DNA from: Corticium candelabrum
Taxonomy: Eukaryota > Porifera > Homoscleromorpha > Homosclerophorida > Plakinidae
Length of the DNA stretch: 64,000 nucleotides
Assembly: GCF_963422355.1 (NCBI RefSeq)
Contig: NC_085095.1
Location: 3,630,009-3,694,008, forward strand
Reading direction: 5' to 3'
Positions 40,097 through 52,140 of this stretch are shown here, one piece after another. The position numbers and the translations under genes are program-made. How positions within the stretch are numbered: the stretch's first letter is position 1; every line of letters starts with the position of its first letter. The notes under the pieces were generated by a model. That model was given only the letters and a program-made list of their open reading frames with translations. It was not told the origin of the DNA and searched no databases.

Positions 40097-40920
40097 GTGC
40101 AAGTTGAGACAATGGCGCCAAATTGTCTTGTTTTTAGACGCTGTTGGAGCTCACAGAGCGGCGAACGTCGACAACCCTACAGTTCAGTTATCATTTCGTC
40201 CCAATTTCCGTCCTTGAATCGATTCTTTGCGTTTTTCGTGTGTAACCGTGCCTCAAAGAAAGCAGTGCAGCCCCAAGACTCTACAAGAATTCGAAGTCCA
40301 TCTTGAGAACGAGTTGTCAGAACATGAAGTGGCGGGAGTTGTAAGAGTCTCTCGTGGACTTATTCAGAATGTCATCAGACGCCTTCAAAACGGCAGCAGC
40401 GACTACAAAAGAAGACCAGGCCGAGGTAGAAAAACAACAACTCGAACTGACCGACATATCGAATTTGCTGTTCTTCGAGATCGCCAAGTCACTCTGCGAG
40501 AGCTTCAAGCAGACTTGACTGTCGTGACTGGCCAGCCTGTGTCACATTCCCTCATTAGTAGATGCCTGTCAGAGAAATGTCTCAATGCTCGACGACCTCG
40601 TAAAAATCCACACTGCGTTTTCGACGAGAGAGTGGCTTCGTGCTAATGACGTCACTGTTCTCGAGTGGCCGTCTCGCTCTCCAGACGCCAATCCAATAGA
40701 ACATCTGTGGCTCTGGCTGAAAGTGAGGGTAAATTGTCTACATCCTCGAACAGCAGCCGATCTCTGGGCGGCAGTGCAGACAGCGTGGGCGTCAATTCCT
40801 GTTGATCTTGTACAGACTCTGATTAGTTGACAGTCTTCCGCGTCGCGTAGAACCGATACGCAGCGCTAACGGTGGTTGGACGAAATGCTAGATAGTAGTG
40901 TGTAAATATTAACGAGTTCT
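40097..40920 (+). mobile_element. Tc1/mariner deletion derivative
   Basis: The open frame 40227-40646 encodes a helix-turn-helix segment (EVAGVVRVSRGLIQNVIRRL), a GRGRKTTTRTDRHI hinge and LRELQADLTVVTGQPVSHS. It then jumps from NARRPRK directly to the C-terminal catalytic part, in another frame: WLRANDVTVLEWPSRSPDAN, PIEHLWLWLK and PRTAADLW. The middle of the DDE domain, including the first two acidic residues, is deleted. The terminal repeats could not be fixed with confidence. Confidence 0.8.
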
Positions 40921-41574
40921 TGCTTATAAACCAATTACAGTAAACGCCACAAATTTGTTTACTATTATAAAATATTCACTTTACAGCACATGCGTAGACA
41001 AGATTTAGGAAGATAATGATGTTTTTCCCAACGTGGCAACTTTACATTCTCTAGTCAAGGTGTGAAGGGTTTGGATCTAGACTCAGATAAACAGCAAATA
41101 ATTTCGTAACGAAAATATAACTTGAAAGCTTCTCTGTGACTGACTAGACTGTCAAAACACAATGAAATGTACAACAGGTAGGTTGGATTTATAATTATGC
41201 AAGAGACAGTATAACTCAGAAGACTCTGTGGTATCTTTTCTCAACCCTGACACAGGCATTCAACAAAAGCAATGATTATTGTTTTACATGTCAGAAAGGA
41301 CACGGTACTGTACTACAGTAATCATGGCAGCAAACAAACATAACAGTATGTAGACTGTCGTTTTGCCTTTGTGTATACCATGTCTCAAGATAAAGAAAAT
41401 CATTATCATTATAGGAAAAGAAATTATTCGACTTTACTGTTCACTTCTATGAATTTTCTGTATGATATCTATGGCATGTATAATGATTGTCAGACGGACA
41501 GACTGTCAACTGTTTGACTCAGTCGTACTTAGGGATCTTTTTGGTCCTATAGCTAGTTCTTAGACAAAGAGGCA

Positions 41575-41660
41575 AACATACACAGACAGACAGACAGACA
41601 GATACACAAATATAGATAGACGTACAGACAGGCAACAAACATATGTATTAACAAGCATAC

Positions 41661-41707
<47 letters not shown>

Positions 41708-41792
41708 AACAGACAGACAAACAATTTGACAGACAAACAGACACACACATGGACACACAGATAAACAGACACACAGACAGACACTTGCATGT
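41575..41792. repeat. Interrupted (ACAG)n tract
   Basis: About 215 bp of CAGA-rich tetranucleotide repeat with breaks, immediately upstream of an RLE-LINE fragment. Confidence 0.9.
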
Positions 41793-41799
41793 CTGGTCA

Positions 41800-42327
41800 A
41801 AGTGTTTGACCGAACTGAACTTCCAGCACAGCAAAGAACCGACTCATCAATACCTCGACAACGAAAACAGACCAGACATGTTGATATCGATCCCCAAATT
41901 TGTCATGGCACAGAACTAGACATTTCTCTAGCACATCCCTGGTGCAGACTTGCTAGCATTGGCTGTTAGCACAGCAGGTATTGCAGCCTCAAGGAGGGAA
42001 GAGAGAAAAGAGGTTAAATACAACCGAGAGCTTCTTCCAGGAGGCATCAAACCATCTTTTGTTCCTTTGGTTCTTGAACATTTTGGTCGCTGGGGGGCAC
42101 AAGCCTCCAACTATCTGAGCAAGCTGGCCGAGTCGTCTAGAGATGATGAGGGAAAGAAAAACAAGGCCCAATTCAAGACCACGTGGAGATCTCTCATCTC
42201 CATTCAACTGCAGAGAAACCTTGCTAAAGTTATAGCAGACAAGTTATATAGCATTCACAGAATGAACACTACAGTTGCAAATTATTAAATCATTGTATGT
42301 GTAGGGCCTAGGGCCCTTTTCGTTTTT

Positions 42328-42359
<32 letters not shown>

Positions 42360-42365
42360 GGCATA
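41800..42365 (+). mobile_element. RLE-type LINE 3' end plus (ACAG)n
   Basis: The helical C-terminus of an RLE LINE is open at 41950-42288: ASRREERKEVKYNRELLPGG, then FVPLVLEHFGRWG and a basic tail. The preceding LDISLAHPW motif is in another frame near 41920. A short UTR with AGGGCCTAGGGCCC follows, then (ACAG)n at 42329-42361. The RT and nuclease core are absent. Confidence 0.7.
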
Positions 42366-42701
42366 CAAACATGTCGATTCACATGTAGACTGACTAACCA
42401 ATAAATTGCACATATGTCTACCGTCTGCCGTACATTTTCGTGGAGATCGTGCTATCTACAGAGCTTCTGGTCGCGAAGTCAGGCGAAATCAGTCCGTCTT
42501 CCACGCAGTCAGCGAGAAAACGAAATTTTTCCAGCCTCTTCGTGGCGCTCATGTCACAAGACCCACAAAACGTGCCCAAAACGTTCCCAAATGTATATAC
42601 GCAAGCGCCAAATATCAGCTTTCCTCGGTGACATTTCAGTTTTTGAGCCGTCTATGGTGTGAATTACACCAGAACGTGTACCTGTGTCCGCACGTCTGGA
42701 A

Positions 42702-44696
42702 TAGACCTTTTCACAGGGCGTGGCACTAACGACGTCGTCACCTACCGCGCGCCGGTTTGGTTCGCTTTTGATGCATTGACGTTTGTTAACCGCGTGAGTC
42801 TAGAGCCAAAGCAACAATTTTTCTTTTCAAACTTTAACCGGTGCGTATAGCGATGCATCGAATTAGGTGAGGCCTCATTAGGACTCGGCTCTTGTGTGTT
42901 TTGCGTGTTTTGCAGTGATGAACAACCTCTTTCTGATTTCTTTAGTGACTCTACCGCGTCAGTTTGAGTGATGATTTAACATTGAGACTTGACAGACGTC
43001 AAATGCGGGTAGAAACGTGCGTACGTAATCTATGATGCGCGTTCTGTGTGGTACACACTTACCCAAATGGTTTGGTTTGTACCTCCTGAATACTTCCTAA
43101 AAAGTGCGGCGTCTAGGGAATGAAAGGACCGTAGGTAGCAAGTAGATAAAGTTCTGTTAATTAATACAATTAATCAATGTTGTAATAATATAATTGAGTA
43201 TTACTATTAAAAATGGTGTACACAATGAAAATGAAATTGAACAGCAAGTGGTAGTGTATCCTGGAGCATTACACACAAGAGTACAGAATGATAACAAGAG
43301 CCAACACATACTGACCTTTACAAACTCAAATTGATATCAATGACACTAATTACTATTAGTTTACCGTTCAAAAATTAAATCTATAGTACAAGAGGTGGAT
43401 GCAAATTTGTTAGATATGAATAAACAGTAAATACCTTATATAAAAGATCCATGCTTGAACTAAGTGTTATTTATACATTGCAAAATTCTATGGTTCGTTA
43501 CCCGTCTGATCACCCCTCTATGTCGATTCTAAGAGAAGCCACTTGTCGGCATTTAATTAATGACTTGCTCCTCAGTAAACTGACCTCCTCCTTCTAGAAA
43601 AGGAGGTAGCACAAGAGATGCCAAACGTCCATGAGAATGTTAGCAATAACAAACCCTTTGTTTGCAATGACTTGATCTCCAGGCACAAATTTATTGAGAA
43701 ACCAGACTGCTTCGTAAGTCCCTGTCTGTTACGGCACCAGTACATACTCATGACACAAACTGTACCATTACATGACCACATGGCGATATTGTAACCAATG
43801 CTTTCACAGTGTGGTGGTGTTTGTATCTGGAGAAGGAAGCTGATTGCAAACCTCTATCTGAATGACGTTCTGTAAATAGTTCTGTTGCATCAATGATGCA
43901 GGTCTATTTCGGGAAAGTCTCTCTAAATGACTGTGGTAGACTTCAATGTAGAGTATCCTTTGGCAACCACCAGTCAACGTCATTCAAATGGCAATAAAGT
44001 TTATCCATGTGACAAAAATTTCCATGTGAAACTTCAAATATTTCCCATTTGCAGATACATTGGTACATCCAGGAACACAGCAAATAACCATGATGGCATG
44101 GCAACTACACACTCCAAAAGGTAAAACACAGTACAGCAACACTGAGTGACTGGTTTATTTACATGACAGCCACGTACAGCTGAGGACATTATATTAAGAT
44201 GAAATATTAATCAAGCATTCTCTTCTTACCTCTCAGTACCACCAGACTTGTCTAAAGACTTCCTCTTCACGTCAGTCATTCCCTAAACGCCGCACTTGCT
44301 AGGAAATATTCAGGAGGTACAAACCAAACCATTTGGTAAGTGCGTACCACACAGAACGCGCATCATAGATTACGTACGCACGTTTCTACCCGCATTTGAC
44401 GTCTGTCAAGTCTCAATGTTAAATCATCACTCAAAATGACGCGGTAGAGTCACGAAAGAGATCAGAAAGAGGTTGTTCATCACTGCAAAACACGCAAAAC
44501 ACACAGGAGCCGAGTCCTAATGAGGCCTCACCTGATTCGATGCATCGTTATACGCACCGGTTAAAGTTTGAAAAGAAAAATTGTTGCTTTGGCTCTAGAC
44601 TCACGCGGTTAACAAATGTCAATGCATCAAAAGCGAACCAAACCGGCGTGCGGTAGGTGATGACGTTGTTAGTGCCACGCCCTGTGAAAAGGTCTA
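42702..44696 (-). mobile_element. 2-kb DNA transposon with ~420-bp inverted repeats and a dead DDE transposase
   Basis: The left arm, 42704 to about 43123, starts GACCTTTTCACAGGGCGTGG. The right arm, about 44275-44694, is its near-perfect reverse complement. TA flanks both ends (42702-42703 and 44695-44696). The interior minus strand holds a broken transposase: ATELFTERHSDRGLQSA, YKHHHTVKALVTISPCGHV, FVPGDQVIANKGF and PPFLEGGGQFTEEQV-like text, spread over at least three frames. The pattern DATE..YKHH..K...GD..ADKGF is that of the DDE_Tnp_4 family (IS5/Harbinger-like). Arms this long relative to the core are unusual. Confidence 0.8.
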
Positions 44697-45021
44697 TTGC
44701 AAGAAACGATTGATATAAATGCCTCTAGGGGCGCGAGATAATTTACTGCGGCCATTGTGCTAACGCGCGCTACAATTTGTATCCTAATGATGTCAATACG
44801 GCTGAGAACGGCGGACTGATATCAACCCGCTGCTACCGGCTTCTGTAAAACTCAGATTGTTGGCTAACAAGGAAGACCGATATCTCTGCACATTTCAAGG
44901 TAAGGATTGTGGGACATATGGTGTTAAGTTGTGATTTATTGACTAGAGCAAACTGGGACCCCAAAGTTATCATGCAAGTTTTTATCGACTGTGGCAATAC
45001 AACCTCAGAAGGAGACCCTTC

Positions 45022-45249
45022 TTAGATTAGTTCATAGATTACGTCTCGCTGAATTTTGGGCGCGTTAGGAGCACTTGGTATGGTTAAACCTAAAGTAGTT
45101 ACTTCGAGAGAGTAAGATCGAGGAATCATCTGAACAACTCGTTGCCGATTCTCTGCTTCTGTGGCTGTCTGGACCGTAGGTTTCCTGCAAGAAGATACCA
45201 CGCCTTGTATCTTTCTTTCAACAAGTTTTAGTATTTGGTGATAGTTCTC
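45022..45249 (-). CDS. Last coding exon of an unidentified gene
   Basis: A strong acceptor (long T run, then AAAAG) at 45250 opens 75 codons without a stop, ending at TAA 45024-45022. The sequence reads like a real soluble domain end: ENYHQILKLVERKIQGVVSS, then NRQRVVQMIPRSYSLEV and TTLGLTIPSAP. I do not recognise the family. A stretch at 45690-45500 on the same strand is also open (LLRTFVYAERNLGVVWRC) and might be the preceding exon, but its junction is not proven. Confidence 0.45.
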   Translation of the reverse strand, partial: ENYHQILKLVERKIQGVVSSCRKPTVQTATEAENRQRVVQMIPRSYSLEVTTLGLTIPSAPNAPKIQRDVIYELI

Positions 45250-45503
45250 CTTTTAAAAAAAAATAAGAAAAACATTTTGAGAAAATGATGGGTATGTGGG
45301 GATGGGTATGTAGGAATAGGTATGTATTTAATCATGCTCATCTCCTACATCACAATCTTTTACCTAAATTAATTAAAAAGCAGCAGTCGTGTGTGACACT
45401 CACAGTACTGGATTGTGATGTAGAAGATGAGCATGATTAAGTACATACCCATCCCTACATACCCATCATTTTCTCAAAATATTTTTCTTTATTTTTTAGG
45501 TAA
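45250..45503. repeat. Inverted repeat, ~95-bp arms, ~50-bp loop
   Basis: ATTTTGAGAAAATGATGGGT...ATCATGCTCATCTCCTACATC at about 45271-45352 is matched in reverse at about 45413-45480. A 12-bp GGAATAGGTATG-type insertion lies in one arm. It looks like a foldback MITE. Its left arm includes the A/T tract that supplies the polypyrimidine run of the exon at 45249. Confidence 0.7.
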
Positions 45504-46503
45504 AAAAGCGAATGTGAGTGTGTGTATGTAGTTTGAAATGGAAATGACAGTCCTAGTAAACGTGTGCAGCTCGGCCGGGATTTCAATCTTTGATTGCATC
45601 TCCAAACAACTCCCAGGTTACGCTCAGCATACACGAAAGTACGTAGCAGCTGACGGATGTACGTAATAACACTGATTGCATCTATAAACAACTCCCATTA
45701 CTTAGGGTTCCATGGAAGAGATACACGCTTACATGCACAGAGAATCAGACAGGATGCCGCGCCGTTGAACATAGTCGTACATGTTCAAATACACGCAACT
45801 GTAAGCAGCATGTAACAGCAGGTGGAAGTGGCAGCTTGGCTTCCAAACGGTAGTCACATGTACACACGTGACCGGAACAACATGGCGTTGTGGGAAGCAA
45901 TACGTGCAATTGCATGGCAGCAGTTGACTGATACAAGATGACTTTGCACTTTTCTAGCTTTTGGGTCAGTGCAATTCTTCGGAAAGAGCGAATCGTTTGG
46001 TGTGACTCTCGTCGTTGTAGCTGCTTCGAGTGAGGCGCTAGCCTGGCTGACAAAAGTGAAATGTGAAATGTGAAAGAATAAATGGCGTTTTTCTGCTTGC
46101 CGATAGCTGGCTTCTGAGGCGCTTAGTGTCAGCGGTGATAGTCTGGCTACCATTAGGAACGTTTGAAGTTGAGCGCTACGTGGGTCCTAGATCTCTGTAA
46201 TGAGTTCTGAGAGATCCCATTCGGATGTATTTGGATACTTTTGTATGTGCCGCCTTTTTATATTCTTTGCATCCCTGCATAGGGAGTGCTACTGCACTCC
46301 CTGATAATAGGCGTATAATACCCACTACGGCCACGGGGTCCATTGCCCCAATCAGCAGGCTATGATCATTATATTAAAATACGTTATTGTTAAAACGAGC
46401 TGCAAGTGGAAGAAACGATGAGCAACAATAGACGACAGTACATTTGCGCGCAGACGTCTTGGGTACACGAGGCTACACTTGTCGCCCATACGTTTGTTTA
46501 CCC

Positions 46504-47133
46504 TTAAGCCTAGTTCACAATACGACGCTGGACGTTGACATTGACGCTGACGCTGACGCTGACGATGACGTTGTACCATTCACAATATTTTTCCGTGAGC
46601 GTCAGGAGACGTTGGTCAGCACCTGTCTGGATACTCGAGCGTTGAGCGCATGCTAACGCACGTTATTGTAACACCACGTGTGTATCGTAGATGGACGAAG
46701 AAATTGTAATTCTTCTACTTCTTATTCGTCGCCGTAGGCGTAGAGCTAGAGAATATCAACAACGGCAAGTGTGGGTCAGACCAATCTTTCAACGAAGGCG
46801 GCAACAGGGAGAATTTCATAATCTCCTTGCAGAGATGAGGCTGAACGACACTGAAAGCCATTTTCGCTACCTAAGGATGTCTCGTGACTGTTCTTTGATT
46901 TGTAGAAAGTAATCACGTGTTTTCCGGTTACGTTGGTACACTTCCGGAATCGACGCTAGAGTTGAACTCGAGTCAACTCCAGCGTCAAGAACGCTGGACG
47001 AACGCTGGACGAACGCTGCGACGAACGTCGTCGACGTTGACATGTTCACAATACGACGCTCATGCCAGCGTCATCGTCATCGTCAGCGTCATCGTCAGCG
47101 TCAACGTCAGCGTCGTATTGTGAACCGAGCTTA
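46504..47133 (+). mobile_element. PIF/Harbinger deletion derivative
   Basis: The terminal repeats read TTAAG, C.GTTCACAATACGACGCTG and then GACGCTGACG-type hexamers at both ends, in inverted orientation (46504 onward, and up to 47133). The flanking TAA/TTA fits Harbinger target sites. Inside, 46691-46912 encodes the typical N-terminus of Harbinger transposases: MDEEIVILLLLIRRRRRRAR, then VRPIFQRRRQQGEFHNLL and LRMS. It stops before the catalytic domain, so the rest was lost and replaced by the right terminus. Confidence 0.8.
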
Positions 47134-47192
47134 AGTCATCTAGCAATTTTTAGTATGAAACACCTGGCTGCAAGCAGTTCTAATGCTGTTAT

Positions 47193-47464
47193 CAGGGGCG
47201 TACGCAGGATTTCTCTAGAGGGGGTTCGTAACTAAGTTGCCGAAAAGTTAAGTGCTGTACTACTTTATAGATTTATATTATTTTTTACAGATAATTTCAA
47301 TGTATCCAAAATCGGGAGTCTCGTTGTGTCTTCTGCTGTCCCCATATGTAATGGTGCTGTGTAGTTGCGCTCATGCGGCATTGCCTAATTCGAATTCCGC
47401 CATTACCTACCGCCTAGAGGGGGTTCGTCCGAACCCCCTCGAACCCCCTCTGCGTACGCCCCTG
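47193..47464. mobile_element. 272-bp MITE with CAGGGGCGTACGCAG TIRs
   Basis: Both ends carry perfect inverted CAGGGGCGTACGCAG, continuing imperfectly inward. The pentamer GTTAT flanks both sides (47188-47192 and 47465-47469). A direct GGGGGTTCG motif occurs near each end. The CAGGGGCG start resembles hAT termini, but hAT normally gives 8-bp duplications. Confidence 0.8.
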
Positions 47465-47469
47465 GTTAT

Positions 47470-48574
47470 TGAAGGCAGAGCTAGAAAGTTGTCAAATTTA
47501 CTTGATCTACCTACAGTCTGTCATTTCTTCTTATTAAATTTAAAAGTCACTTCTTCACCGATCGACCTGTTTAAAATCAAGTGTATATAAAAGTTAGGCC
47601 TACAAGTCCAAAGAATGACCCGATCTTTGTCATTAGTTATATATTATATCTGCTGGTAGAGGATGTATGTATCGATGCGCTAGTAATAATAAAGATAAGA
47701 CGACTAGAAGAAGGTCTGTTAGAAGAATTTCAAGCTAAATGTTTTTACTAAAAACCATATAGGTTTTAGAGTTTGTTACTGATGGAAGATGCTACTGCAG
47801 ACGTGCTGGGTGTTTTAGACGTCAGTTCAAAGACACGATCTCGCTAATATCCTTGGCATCTACAAGTCACATGGCGTAAGTACAAGCATCTATCAGTGCC
47901 ATGCATAAAAATCTTCCACCGCGACCGTGATGAACATCCTCTGCTAGGATACGCCAACGATGAAGTGAGTGATTTCACAGTGGTTAGTTAGGCACTGAAA
48001 ATAAGCGGCTGCGATATTGCTCTTGGATTTCAGGAGAATGGCGAAGTCCAAAACAGATCTTTAGCAATGGATTTCCAAGAGCTACTGTAATTTTTTGCCT
48101 GTGCTAGTGGATAAGAAACTCTGTAAAAATAATCTAAACAACATCTTGCATATTAATTGGTAAACCTCTAGAGACCTATAATTGACAAATAACTTAGAAT
48201 ACACGTGGATCATTAAAATCATGATTCTTTGCATCTGATCACGCCGTTGCTAGTAACTAATAGTATTACCCTTATCTCAAATCTTTGTAAACGAGCAAAT
48301 GGAGGTTGGCTACTCGCTTGTTGCCAGGAAGTACAGTATAGAATTTTTGACTGTTTGTTTGTTTGTTTGTTTAGATGTCTGTTGGTGTCTGTTTGTTTGT
48401 TTGTATATTGTTTGTATTTCATATACAAATGAACACTAGCCTGCAGTATCACGGCAATATATACATGCATACATTTTGCAATATTGCTTATTAATTAAGA
48501 TTGTTGGACAATCACAATGCGTTTCCGTTTCATTTATTTATTTCTGCTTTAACAAGTTATTGCCGGATGCCAGC
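47470..48574. other. Upstream region of the receptor kinase
   Basis: Mostly unremarkable AT-rich DNA. A (GTTT)n tract lies at about 48353-48400. No TATA/CCAAT arrangement stood out. Confidence 0.4.
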
Positions 48575-51500
48575 ATGGAATTCTCTTTGTACGTATTTCT
48601 GCTCATTCTTTTCATTGCTCATTACAAGCTATGCAGAAGCTCATCTCCAAGTCCAAACACACGGAACGGAGCACAACAACTTCGACTTGACAATATTTCG
48701 CCTACAACCTTTGCAAGCAAAGATACTAAAACCTTTGAAGATTTCAACAGTAATTGTCAGTCTTTTACTAAGTTTGGACGTTTCAGTTCTTGGACATGCA
48801 ATACTCCACATCTGTCGAACTATATATATGCAGTATTAGTTATTCAACCGTCGATTACCATCCAAGAATATCGTTATAGAATACTGGTTTTTGGAAGAAA
48901 ATTTTTAACAAGAGAAACTGGTGACGCATTTTTGGGTAATTCAAATACATACCAAACGTGGATTTATTACGAAGAAACAGACTCTTGGAAAATGATTGCT
49001 AGTGTTGCCAACGGCTTTCTATGGAAGACCTGGTTACGTCTGGTGACAATTTGTAGTTCACACGCCATTATTCTCTCTCCTGATGCAATCAACAGCACTT
49101 GGATATTTGTGTTCGAACAACTGAGATGGAAACGTGTCGCGATTGTGGGCGATGGGCCAAGTTGGACAGATATTCGTGATGACATTTTTGTAGTGGCCGT
49201 GGAAAGTGAGCATTCTTTGTGCTCCTGTAGTCAGGATGTTTTCGCTTTCTACCGTATTGACGAGGGAAATGATTTTGTGGGCTACAGACTGAGCTGTGTG
49301 ATAGAACAGACAACATATACTTGGAAAAAAGTAGGAAACTACACAATTCCTTTCTTTCATAGTGTACAGTTAGTTGGTGGTTGGTCAGGAAAGACAACAG
49401 TATTAGCTATGGTTGACGAATGCATTTGGACATATTTCGTACAGAAATCAATTTGGAATAAAACGAAGCTCTGCTTTCCATATGATAGTTGGAAAATAAT
49501 GGCGGAGACCGTTTCGGATGTTCTTTTTGTTAATGATACCAAAGAGATTGTCTATATAGGTATTTTTTGTGAGTTCCTTATTACGCTGTCTGTCTCTAAT
49601 GGAACTACTGTTGTCGAACAGATTCAGCAGAAATACTATTACGAATCGATGAAGTCTTCCTATAATTTACTGTTCAGGATGAATGCAATTACCAACGTAC
49701 CAAAAAAATCGTATATTGTACACGTTGCCAGTCAGAGTATTAAGTATTACTTCCCTCAATTTAATGAATTTTGTAGCTCAAATGTTTGGAGTCTGCAGAG
49801 ACAAAATGTAGCGGGAGAACTGTTGTGGTATTTTGCTACAATGGAGCAAACTCTTCTAATTCCATCAGATTACGGATTTCAGTCTTTGTGGAGAGACACA
49901 TATTATCGGATTGTCTTACCGTCCCATGAAGTAAGGTCTGCGCCAACATCCATGTGGTCGATGAACTTAGGCACGAAGCGATGGCAAATGGAGGGATATC
50001 TCAACGTTACAGGAATAAATATACCCAAAGACATGATGACGTCAGTGACTGTAAGTATGCATATGCAGGAAAATGTGTGGCTGGTGGTTTCACGTAGGTA
50101 CACAATGTTGATCACTTCAAGAGATAACATACTTATAATGTCAAGTCCTAGGCCTTCTAGATATGCTTTTACAGTCGTCACTATCAACTCGACGTCAGCA
50201 TTGCTGTTTGGAGGTTGTAATGAATATGACGTCTTTAATGATCTTTGGCAATTTTCTCTTACACGTAGACATTGGACGAAAGTGAAAATGGTCGAGAGTA
50301 GTGGGTCCGGAGCCGGATCCATTACTAACGACTCTGCAGGGAGCGTTCCCTCACCTCGATGTGGTCATGCTGCTGCAGTTATAGGAGTCGACATGCTTGT
50401 TTTTGGTGGATATGACTTTCATTTTAATTTAAACTTAGAATTGTGGAGATATAACATGATTAACAATTCGTGGAGGTATTTAGAACCAACCAACAAATTT
50501 CCACATTTTACTTCTACGTATATTTGCTATTTTGCTGCGACAGCTCAAAGTAAAATGCTATGGATTGCATCTAGGTGTCCTTTGTTTCTTGGGAAAAACG
50601 GGGGTTTGACTTTCGATGGAAATTTTCATTTGTGGATGTTTAATGTTCACTTGCAGACTTGGAATTTTGTCGCATTTGAAAAACTAAAAGATATGCCGAT
50701 CAAGTCTCTCTCTTCGTCTCTGGATTTCCGTCAAGGATATCTACTAAGTTTAGAGCCTTCTGGTTTACTTTACATAAAAGCGGGATGTCCCGATGGATTA
50801 GGGTCGAGCAACATTTCTCGGTTTCCGTGCGATGTCTGCAAAGTAGGTTTTTACTCTGATGTAGAGACGACCGATTGCCGCAAATGTCCAAACGGAACGA
50901 CGACGAGAGATGAGCGCTCAACGAGGCTGACTGACTGCAACGTTTGTGTCACGGGTACATGTCGTCATGGGAGATGTCTGGTGGTGAGCAGCAAGTTAAC
51001 GCAAGTTCCAGTATGTACGTGTACTATCGGATTTACTGGTTCTCACTGTCAAGACGCAACTTATTATTACATTGGAACGGGAGTTATTCTTGTTGTCGGT
51101 ATTATTATTTTACTCGTTGTTGTATTACGGCGCATCATCAAAAAACGAAAAGAACGAGAAACGGTTTTCCGTCGTCACATAAAAATCTTGAACGATGCGT
51201 GGCAGATCAGTTGGCAAGAAATAGAACTGCAAGACGAAATAGGAGGAGGAGCTTCTGGACGAGTGTGGAAAGCGCAATACCGTAACATAGACGTTGCTGT
51301 AAAAATGCTAATTGACAATGATGAATCAAAATCGTCATTGGAATTTGCAGGAGAAATTAAATTTATGCAAACAATGCGTCATCGAAATATTGTACTTTTT
51401 ATCGGAGCCGGTAAAACGAGTCCACAAGCACGACCGTTTCTCGTAGTCGAGTTTGCGCATCGAGGTTCATTGCGTCACGTACTGGATGACGTCGGTATTG

Positions 51501-52140
51501 AAATCGATCAAAATCGTAAAATAGACTTTGCTCTAGACGCTTCGAAAGGAATGGAATTTCTTCACAAATTGAACCCTCCGAGAATTCATCGAGATCTGAA
51601 AAGTGAGAATTTACTCGTTTGCAAAAGTTGGATTGTCAAAGTGGCTGATTTTGGTCTTGGAAGACTCTTTGGTGGTGCTCACAAAAACCGACGATCAAAG
51701 CGAAACAACTCATTGAGCAGCAATAATTCTGAGAACGAACTTCTAGGTGAGATGAAAGATTTATCTGAAGATAATATTGGGACAGTGAGATGGAGTGCAC
51801 CAGAGTTAGCACGACTAGAAACTTACGATGAATCCATTGATGTCTACAGGTACTCGATGACGTCAATTTCATTGTATTTAATAATATATTTTTTGTGCCT
51901 AGTTTTGGAATTGTGCTTTGGGAGATTTGGTCACGTGGCTTTCCTTTCGAGCAGTATCGGTTTGCTCACGAAGTCGACGACGCCGTGGAAAGAGGCGAGC
52001 GTCCCATCGTTCCAGACGATTGCCCAGATGGGTATGCAACAGTAATGAAAGCTTGCTGGGCCGAAAGAGCTCTGAAACGACCGTCGTTTAGCGAAGTTGT
52101 CAGCTGTCTGGAAAACATGCATGTGGAAGATGCATGTTAG
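48575..52140 (+). CDS. Kelch-EGF transmembrane TKL receptor kinase (exons 48575-51849, 51903-52140)
   Basis: 1170 residues. I chose Met 48575 because it opens a clean signal peptide (MEFSLYVFLLILFIAHY). Ectodomain: a Trp-rich, propeller-like region (about 30-530), then kelch-type repeats with LLFGG at 543-547 and LVFGGY near 608-613. A cysteine-rich GCC2/TNFR-like segment lies at 738-790 and an EGF-like module at 791-826, ending FTGSHC. The transmembrane helix is about 832-854, followed by RRIIKKRKER. Kinase: IGGGASG 889-895, Lys910 in VAVK, HRDLKSEN with Asp1007, DFG with Asp1025 and SAPE; HRDLKSEN is typical of TKL kinases. A 53-nt intron splits Ser in DVYSFG. All catalytic residues are present. 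Likely role: cell-surface recognition and signalling, ligand unknown. Confidence 0.92.

Noticed and set aside
42406-42729. Three overlapping frames upstream of the 2-kb transposon
   Set aside because: Openness in several frames reflects low stop density in GC-richer DNA; no protein resemblance was seen.
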